A stretch of 64,000 nucleotides of DNA. It comes from Enterobacter cloacae complex sp. ECNIH7 (GTDB taxonomy: Bacteria; Pseudomonadota; Gammaproteobacteria; Enterobacterales; Enterobacteriaceae). The translations under genes were made by a program, and so were the position numbers. This document shows positions 56,418 through 64,000 of the stretch, in pieces (the stretch's first letter is position 1; every line of letters starts with the position of its first letter). The stretch is taken from assembly GCF_002208095.1 (NCBI RefSeq), contig NZ_CP017990.1, positions 4,402,001 through 4,466,000 on the forward strand, given 5' to 3'. Below the pieces are notes generated by a model. That model was not told the DNA's origin. It did no database searches and saw only the letters and a list, made by a program, of their open reading frames with translations.

Positions 56418-58894
56418 ACGCTATCCTTTGTTGTTTGCTGTCCCAGATCCACCGAACACTGCCCGCCGCTCCACTTCACAATCGCGCGTTTGGCGTTCGC
56501 ATCGCTGATGAACATCATGCTGCCCTGACCGACGACGCCGATCTCCTTGCCGTCGGGGGAGAAAATACTCGCCGCGAACGGCAGCGGCTCATGGTTCGCC
56601 TGGCGCGCCTGCAGGGTGAGGTTGTTCTGCACCGTGGTGCCGAACGCCACCTTAACCACGCTGCCTTCCCACGGCACAACCTGCGCCACGGTGCGATCGA
56701 AGGCCACATCGTCATGGCTGCCTTTCGGGTCGATCTCGACGGCGTTGATCCGGTACGGGCGCAGATACGGCAGGATGGCGTAACCGTTGCTGTCCACGCG
56801 GGTGCCCGGCGATCCCGGGAGCATGGCGCCGGCCGCGTCTTTGGCTTCAATCAGCGCCATCGTCGAGCCGCTTTCCGGCGAGAGCACCACGCCGCCGCTG
56901 TGGGCGATCATCGTCCCGCTGGCGCCAATGCCGCTCTGACGATACCCTTCGCCCTGGCTGTAGCTGCCGTTGAGGGTGGTCCATGGCGTACGGTAACTGC
57001 CGTTGAGCGCCACATCGTGCTGACCGCCGGTGGCGGTGGTGGTCGACACGCCGTAGTTAAGGTTGTTTTCACTGTCCAGCGAACCGTTGATGCCAATCTG
57101 CGAGCTGGCAAAGCGCGAGTTGTTGAACGAGGTGTTCGACGTCAGGTTGGCGGTGCGGTTATCGCCAAACCACAGCGGGTAGCTGAAGTTGAGTGAAATG
57201 CGATCGTCGCGGCGATGGCCGGAGCTGTCCGGGGTATAGACGCGCTGGGCGCTCGCCGACCAGGAGAGACGACCAAACGAATTGTTGTAGCTGACCTGAT
57301 ACTGCTTCTCGGTCCCGGAGCGGTTCCAGTAATCGGAAATACGACCGCTGAGATAAAACCCGCCCCAGCCGTCCGGCAGGTTCTGGTTCACCGTGAAGGT
57401 CATGCCGTTTTTTTGCCGCCACAGCGTATAGTTGCTGCGGCTGTTTTTTTCCTGATCGACGGCGTACAGCGCATCGTTGAGGTTGTAATAACCTTTCGTC
57501 GAGTAGCGATACGCCGCCAGCACGATGCTGGTCTGGGTATCGGTGAACATGCGGTTAAAGGTGGCGCGATAGCTCTTCCCCGAGTCATCATGGGTATCGC
57601 TCTTCAGCCGCGAATGGGTGACGTCAAAAGAGAGCGCGCCGATCCCGGTGTTCATCCCGGTGCCCACCAGGAAGGCCTGATAGTCGTCAAAGCCGGTGAC
57701 CCCGGTGTAGCCGGTCAGCAGGTTATTGATCCCGTGCTGCCAGGTCGCCTGATAGAGCATCGGCTTGTTGCGTAGCCCGCTGTCGTCCACTTTACCGGCG
57801 GAGAGCGCGTAGCGGGTCATGCCCGGACGCAGCAGCTGAGCAACGGAGGCGTAAGGCACGCTGAACACTTCCACCGAGCCATCCGCCTCTTTTACCGAGA
57901 CTTCAAGATCGCTGCCATAGCCGGATGGATAGACATCCTGCAGGGTAAACGGCCCCGGCGGAACCGTGGTCTGATAGATAATGTTGCTGCCCTGACGCAC
58001 GGTGACGAGGGCGTTGCTCTGCGCCACGCCGCGAATTTCCGGGGCATAGGAGCGCATGCCGTCCGGGAACATATTGTCATCAGTGGCGAGGTTGACCCCA
58101 CGCAGACCGATGGTGTCGAAAAATTCGCCATTGGTAAAAATCTGACCACCGCTGACGAGGGAGTTGATCTGCGGGATCGGCCGCTGGAGATAGGTCTGGT
58201 TGCTGTTCCAGTGCGCTTTGCCCTGCTGCTGCTGCCAGTTCAGATTACCGATATGCTTCAGCAGCCAGCCGTCCCACGACAGACCGGCGTTGACGCCAAG
58301 GTAGGCGCTGCTGTTATCCGACCCGCCGACCGAAGAGGTGTGGCTGTTCCAGGCGTTGGCCATCCAGCCAAGATTAAGCGCGGTAATGCCTTTGTCCCAG
58401 AACTCCGGGCTGACATAGTTTTTCAGGCGTTGATCTTCATAGATCTGCGGTACCGAAATGTTCAACCGCAGGGAGGACTGGACCAGGTTGTCTTTGACGT
58501 TTTCTTCGTTGCGCCAGGATTTGAGGCTACCGCAGTAGCCCTCCTGCTCGCTCAGCTGCGGATTGAGCTTTTCCGCCGCGATGCCATATTGGGCCAGCAT
58601 CGCTTTGGTGTAGCAGACGCCCAGCCGACCATCTTTATCGCGCGCGATGCGTAAATCGTAGCGCCCTTTCCACTCGTCGTTGGTGTAGACGTCAAGGGAG
58701 TAAGTGCCTTCGGTAATCGCGCTGGTCGAAAAGCGCGACAGATCGACCTTTTCGCGACTGCCGACAATAAAGCCGTCGTTAAACTGATATACCGTTCCCG
58801 GGTTTTCCTGTCCGCTGGAAAATGGCGGAAAGCAGCACAGCGCGATGGCGATCGCGGTGCTTAATCTTCCCGGGCAGAATGACCTCTGCTTCAT
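56408..58894 (-). CDS. mrkC: Type 3 fimbriae outer-membrane usher MrkC
   Basis: 828 residues. Signal peptide, then PapC-type usher: N-terminal chaperone-binding domain (YQFNDGFIVGSREKVDLSRF), beta-barrel with a plug, and C-terminal domains ending with the Cys pair GGQCSVDLGQQTTKDSVCR. It moves and assembles fimbrial subunits through the outer membrane. Lies 11 bases after mrkB. Confidence 0.94.
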   Translation of the reverse strand: MKQRSFCPGRLSTAIAIALCCFPPFSSGQENPGTVYQFNDGFIVGSREKVDLSRFSTSAITEGTYSLDVYTNDEWKGRYDLRIARDKDGRLGVCYTKAMLAQYGIAAEKLNPQLSEQEGYCGSLKSWRNEENVKDNLVQSSLRLNISVPQIYEDQRLKNYVSPEFWDKGITALNLGWMANAWNSHTSSVGGSDNSSAYLGVNAGLSWDGWLLKHIGNLNWQQQQGKAHWNSNQTYLQRPIPQINSLVSGGQIFTNGEFFDTIGLRGVNLATDDNMFPDGMRSYAPEIRGVAQSNALVTVRQGSNIIYQTTVPPGPFTLQDVYPSGYGSDLEVSVKEADGSVEVFSVPYASVAQLLRPGMTRYALSAGKVDDSGLRNKPMLYQATWQHGINNLLTGYTGVTGFDDYQAFLVGTGMNTGIGALSFDVTHSRLKSDTHDDSGKSYRATFNRMFTDTQTSIVLAAYRYSTKGYYNLNDALYAVDQEKNSRSNYTLWRQKNGMTFTVNQNLPDGWGGFYLSGRISDYWNRSGTEKQYQVSYNNSFGRLSWSASAQRVYTPDSSGHRRDDRISLNFSYPLWFGDNRTANLTSNTSFNNSRFASSQIGINGSLDSENNLNYGVSTTTATGGQHDVALNGSYRTPWTTLNGSYSQGEGYRQSGIGASGTMIAHSGGVVLSPESGSTMALIEAKDAAGAMLPGSPGTRVDSNGYAILPYLRPYRINAVEIDPKGSHDDVAFDRTVAQVVPWEGSVVKVAFGTTVQNNLTLQARQANHEPLPFAASIFSPDGKEIGVVGQGSMMFISDANAKRAIVKWSGGQCSVDLGQQTTKDSVCR

Positions 58895-58905
58895 TAGCTT
58901 TTCCC

Positions 58906-59607
58906 TTATTTAACGGCCACTTTCACTGCGACATCGGCGCCATAGTCATTAATGTTGTTAACGGTCAGGGTTTCGCCGCGGTTGACGGCGGAGGAGAGCG
59001 CCACCGTCTGGCTGGACTGCGGCGCCAGCATCACGGTTTTGCTGTTCAGGGCTTTACCGCCGTCGCGGGAAATACGGCTGACGGTAATGTAGAACGGCGT
59101 CGGGTTGTTGATGGCGAGACTACTGCCGCTGGCGGTCAGGGTCAGCTTCTCGGCCGCCGCATCGCGGTTGCCCAGTCCGGCAGGACGATAAATAAATTTA
59201 AAGCGCGAACGGATCGCCAGCTGCAGCACGTTCTGGCCTTCATTTTTCTGATTGGCCACCACCGGCGGAATTTCCAGCAGATTCAGCCACCACAGCGTCT
59301 CTTTATCTTTCGCCAGACCGGCGCTGCTGCCGAGCTTAATACGCAGCGTCTGGCCGCTCTTGGCGTCAACGCGCGAAATCGGCGGGGTGATAATAAACGG
59401 GGTGGTAATGGTATCCGGTGTGGCATCGGCATCGCCGTTATCCAGCCAGGCCTGCGCCAGCGCCGGACGGTCGGCGTTATTTGAAAGCTGTACCGTTATT
59501 TCTTTTTCATTTCCTGGATAAATAAAGCGGGTACCGTTAACAATAATATTGTTGGCATGGGCCGCAAAACTAAAAATGAAACAGAAAAAAAGGGCAATAC
59601 GCTTCAT
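58906..59607 (-). CDS. mrkB: Type 3 fimbriae periplasmic chaperone MrkB
   Basis: 233 residues from ATG 59607 (GAGGT upstream). Signal peptide (RIALFFCFIFSFAAHA), PapD-type fold with NGTRFIYPGNEKEITVQLSN (subunit-capping strand region) and KETLWWLNLLEIPP, the usual chaperone signature. It delivers MrkA, MrkD and MrkF to the usher by donor-strand complementation. Confidence 0.94.
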   Translation of the reverse strand: MKRIALFFCFIFSFAAHANNIIVNGTRFIYPGNEKEITVQLSNNADRPALAQAWLDNGDADATPDTITTPFIITPPISRVDAKSGQTLRIKLGSSAGLAKDKETLWWLNLLEIPPVVANQKNEGQNVLQLAIRSRFKFIYRPAGLGNRDAAAEKLTLTASGSSLAINNPTPFYITVSRISRDGGKALNSKTVMLAPQSSQTVALSSAVNRGETLTVNNINDYGADVAVKVAVK

Positions 59608-59702
59608 GCTGACCTCAGAATAAAAATACAAGCGGCGGACATTGCCGCTTTATTATTGTTATTAACTGCCCCATCGCGGGGCAGTTTTATTTTCTGACGG
59701 AA

Positions 59703-60380
<678 letters not shown>

Positions 60381-60564
60381 TCAGGCGATGCTGATTTATG
60401 CCACTGCTAATAGAATCTTCGACTGACCGGGATCCGCAATATTTAAGGCGTCAGGTAACGAACCTAAAAATATAAGTTCGCTGGTGCTATCGGCGTCAAA
60501 GAATGCTATTTATTCGCCGACAAATATACATTTTTTCGGTGATGCTTCCAACCTAATGATTTAG

Positions 60565-61760
<1,196 letters not shown>

Positions 61761-61996
61761 CTGACTGCCCCCACACACACCATAACAGGGATATCCCCAG
61801 CAACCTGTTTTGCCAGAGTCGCGACACGTTTGCGCTGCTCCGGGGTTAGATAGGCGTAGCTACCGGTAGACCCCAGAATACCCATTGAATCCACCCGTGC
61901 CGTCGTAAGGCGGGCCAAAATATTATTGAATCCCTTTTCATCGACGCCGTTGGCGGTAACAGGGGTCATTGGGAAAGCAGACAAGCCGGTGAACAT
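61761..61996 (-). pseudogene. DHDPS/NanA-family lyase gene, cut off by IS5
   Basis: About 79 codons remain from the ATG at 61996 (GAGGAG upstream). The start FTGLSAFPMTPVTANGVDEK, the GILGSTGSYAYLTPEQRK substrate-loop region and VAGDIPVMVCVGAVR match the N-terminal third of a dihydrodipicolinate-synthase-family aldolase. The IS5 end follows at 61760, removing the Tyr/Lys active-site parts. It follows the B3/4-domain gene by 20 bases and was probably co-transcribed with it. Confidence 0.85.
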
Positions 61997-62016
61997 GGTG
62001 TTTCTCCTCAATGGTA

Positions 62017-62712
62017 TTACGGTTGTTGCTCTTCAATGAGAGTTACGTCAACCCGCAGACCTGGCATCATTGCTTCGAGGCCATCGGTCAGCATCTTCCC
62101 GGCTTCGTGAAGTTTTTCCAGTGGCATTTGCGGCAGACTCTCCAGAATAAACCACATGTGCTGTGCTTCCACATCTAAGCGGGTTCTGACTCCTTGTCGC
62201 CAGTTCCAGCGACGGCAGGTCACACCGGCATCATCACGCCAGATAACTTCACCTTGCGAAGGATATTCAACGGCGATTTCACCCTCTTTTACCGTATCAA
62301 ACGGCTCAGTGCCTGTTGCCACAACGAGGCGTGGTAGCCCCTGATAGGCAGCAATGTTCTCGCCCCCCACCGGCACGGCGTAGCGAAGGCTAACGGCATT
62401 ATAGAGATCAACGATGGGGTCAAGTGCTGGCATCGCGCCGTCACGTAATACACGCTTACGTAACGCATCAGCTGAACAAGGGGTGCGTTTAGGCTTAGCG
62501 CCAAACGTCTGAAAAATCTCAGCCCATGCAGCTAAATGCGATTCTGCCCACTCAGGCTCACCGACAAGAACCGCTTCACAAGCTTCTCTCAGCGCTGTTT
62601 CACCAATATCAGGGTTCAGCACCGGCGCAGCGTTTACATAGATACTGAGTGCCCGGAAACCGGGTGCAATACGATAAATTTCAGGGGCAATTGACGGAGA
62701 TACTGTTAACAC
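62017..62712 (-). CDS. B3/4 domain-containing protein
   Basis: 231 residues from GTG 62712 (AGGA 7 bases upstream); the open frame extends to 62805 without a better start. Matches the stand-alone B3/B4 domain of PheT: APGFRALSIYVNAAPV, ALDPIVDLYNAVSLRYAVPV GG and MWFILESLP. Such proteins may edit or bind amino acids; the role is not established. Promoter region shared with a divergent XRE-cupin regulator. Confidence 0.83.
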   Translation of the reverse strand: MLTVSPSIAPEIYRIAPGFRALSIYVNAAPVLNPDIGETALREACEAVLVGEPEWAESHLAAWAEIFQTFGAKPKRTPCSADALRKRVLRDGAMPALDPIVDLYNAVSLRYAVPVGGENIAAYQGLPRLVVATGTEPFDTVKEGEIAVEYPSQGEVIWRDDAGVTCRRWNWRQGVRTRLDVEAQHMWFILESLPQMPLEKLHEAGKMLTDGLEAMMPGLRVDVTLIEEQQP

Positions 62713-62725
62713 GGAATAATCCTGT

Positions 62726-62785
62726 AATGACCAATTTAAATCATGATAATGACCAATGACTAAAAAAGTCAATTTAATGACCGAT
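62726..62785. promoter_or_regulatory. Three direct repeats in the divergent promoter, candidate operator
   Basis: AATGACCAAT at 62726-62735 and 62748-62757, and AATGACCGAT at 62776-62785, in the gap between the B3/4 gene and the XRE-cupin gene; the last overlaps the regulator start. Candidate binding sites of the regulator. Confidence 0.5.
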
Positions 62786-63358
62786 GCTGGTTCGATTGCC
62801 AGCACAGTAAATGAAGCTGTATCTCAGCGGATTAAGCTGTATCGCAAACAAAAAAAAATCTCCCTTGATGAACTCTCCCGCCGGGCGGGCGTCAGCAAGG
62901 GTGCACTGGTTGAAATTGAGGGGTGCCGGGCAAATCCCAGTATTGCTCTGTTGTGCCGCCTGGCCGTCGCGATGGGGGTTTCGGTGGCAGACTTTGTGGA
63001 TGTCAGTTCGAAACCAACGGTGCATCTCATCGCTGAAGAGGAAATCCCCGAATTATGGCAAGGCGAAAAAGGCGGACGAGCCAGACTGCTTGCAGGATCA
63101 GGTGGCCCTGATATGACCGAGATGTGGATGTGGGAAATGCAACCGGGGGAAAAGTTTGCTTCCCCCGGCCACACAGATGGAACGCTTGAATTGTTTTACG
63201 TCCAGGAAGGCACACTCACACTGGGTGTACAAGATCACCTGTATCAAGTGAACACCAACTGTTCGGCAACCGCGAGAACAGACGTTGCGCATTGCTATGA
63301 AAACCGAGGAGCGAGCCCATTGGTGTTCATCATGACGGTACATGAGAAATCATCCTGA
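62777..63358 (+). CDS. XRE-cupin transcriptional regulator
   Basis: 193 residues from ATG 62777, or 200 from ATG 62756; neither has a clear ribosome site. N-terminal HTH (ISLDELSRRAGVSKGALVEI EGCRANPS) and C-terminal cupin (~120-190: PGEKFASPGHTDGTLELFYV, EGTLTLGVQDHLYQV, FIMTVHE). These regulators sense small metabolites. Divergent from the B3/4-DHDPS operon, so it probably controls it. Confidence 0.86.
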   Translation: MTDAGSIASTVNEAVSQRIKLYRKQKKISLDELSRRAGVSKGALVEIEGCRANPSIALLCRLAVAMGVSVADFVDVSSKPTVHLIAEEEIPELWQGEKGGRARLLAGSGGPDMTEMWMWEMQPGEKFASPGHTDGTLELFYVQEGTLTLGVQDHLYQVNTNCSATARTDVAHCYENRGASPLVFIMTVHEKSS

Positions 63359-63420
63359 GAGTTACCCAACATACCGTTCGGTCCTGTCTCGTCACATATT
63401 CGTTTACAAGGAGTTAATCA

Positions 63421-63882
63421 GTGGATAACCCGCATCTCAGTTTTACTAAAGACCTGTTTACGGTCACAACCGATCCCGCCTTTTTTGAGCTGGAAGCCAT
63501 TCATGATTACCTTTCGCAATCGTCCTGGGCTCCTGGTATTGATATAGAAACGGTCAGTGTATCTATCCAGAACAGCCTTTGTTTTGGCCTACTGGATGGC
63601 ACAAGACAGATCGGTTTCGCCCGTCTGGTGACAGACTTTGCCACTTTTGGTTATTTGTGCGACGTCTACGTGCTGAACGACTATCAGAAAAGTGGCCTCG
63701 GTCGTTGGTTGATTGAATGCTGTCACGCCCATCCATTGATGTCACGCCTGCGACGGATAATGCTGGTCACTGACAGCGCCCCTTGGCTATACCAGAAAAT
63801 GGGGTATCTCCCGTTGAACCGACCAGACTTTGTCTGGCAGATCAACCGACCAGACATGTATCGTAAAACCGAAGGTAAATGA
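63421..63882 (+). CDS. GNAT-family N-acetyltransferase
   Basis: 153 residues from GTG 63421 (AAGGAG 8 bases upstream). GNAT core: CFGLLDGTRQIGFARLVTDF (beta 2-3), the acetyl-CoA loop DVYVLNDYQKSGLGRWLIEC (Q/R-x-x-G-x-G/A pattern) and VTDSAPWLYQKMGYLPLNRP at the C-terminus. The substrate is unknown. Follows the XRE-cupin gene by 62 bases on the same strand. Confidence 0.87.
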   Translation: MDNPHLSFTKDLFTVTTDPAFFELEAIHDYLSQSSWAPGIDIETVSVSIQNSLCFGLLDGTRQIGFARLVTDFATFGYLCDVYVLNDYQKSGLGRWLIECCHAHPLMSRLRRIMLVTDSAPWLYQKMGYLPLNRPDFVWQINRPDMYRKTEGK

Positions 63883-64000
63883 AGACTGTTTGGAGAGTAA
63901 TATAGACTGTCAATCCGTAGGGCTGAGCATCTGCTGCGGAATAATTTGGCATATTCGCGAGACAACGTTGAGACGTCTGCTTGAGGCCCGGAACTTAATG
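63883..64000. other. Window end, no recognised feature
   Basis: 118 bases after the GNAT gene. I see no ribosome site with a convincing reading frame. It may contain the edge of a further gene outside the window. Confidence 0.4.

Noticed and set aside
63723..63965. 80-codon minus-strand open frame at the window end
   Set aside because: It overlaps the GNAT gene on the opposite strand and resembles no family I recognise.

Overview
The window is chromosomal DNA of an enterobacterium, most probably Enterobacter or a close relative. The housekeeping proteins (ParE, TolC, HldE, GlnE, Cca, DnaG, RpoD, TsaD) closely resemble their E. coli counterparts in length and sequence. The gene set around them (urease operon, siderophore locus, no E. 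coli ttd genes beside plsY) is not that of E. coli. The species call is an inference.

Core half (1-44170). The window opens in the 3' end of kbp, followed by an iron-siderophore locus: five tightly coupled genes on the minus strand (ATPase, two permeases, binding protein, RpiR-family regulator), divergent from a TonB-dependent receptor, with Fur-like sites between. Then come parE-yqiA-cpdA-yqiB-nudF, tolC-ygiBC, ygiD, zupT (near-consensus Fur box), ribB with its FMN riboswitch, ubiK, hldE-glnE-ygiF, ygiM-cca, uppP, folB/plsY, an MFS transporter, an OhrR-like regulator divergent from an exported alpha/beta hydrolase, a full urease operon ureDABCE-ureJ-ureFG, tsaD, the rpsU-dnaG-rpoD operon, mug and tRNA-Ile(CAU) (ileX). 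Intergenic gaps carry REP palindromes and a second repeat family (consensus around CCCTCACCCTAACCCTCTCC). A hairpin-rich 300-bp element lies between rpoD and mug.

Accessory half (44171-64000). The region after ileX looks like a CP4-57/CP4-44-type genomic island without a visible integrase. It carries a CbtA/CbeA toxin-antitoxin pair, yeeT, a RadC-like gene and a klcA/ardB antirestriction gene. A scar follows, in which a frameshifted DUF905 gene is joined to the first codons of a lost YfjP-type GTPase gene. Next is a plus-strand OLD-nuclease/UvrD-helicase pair that looks like a compact Gabija anti-phage system. It is followed by a second, nearly complete module on the minus strand: yfjP-yfjQ-yfjR (amber-interrupted)-ypjK-yfjS-yfjT. 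The GTPase promoter/leader is therefore present twice, about 7.2 kb apart.

A 768-bp IS1 without target duplication joins this island to a Klebsiella-type mrkABCDF type 3 fimbrial operon that has no mrkHIJ regulators. An IS5 element upstream of mrkA, also without target duplication, cuts off a DHDPS-family gene. That gene belonged with a B3/4-domain gene to an operon divergent from an XRE-cupin regulator and a GNAT acetyltransferase. The accessory half is a mosaic of defence, anti-defence, toxin-antitoxin and adhesion modules assembled by island decay and IS-mediated joining.
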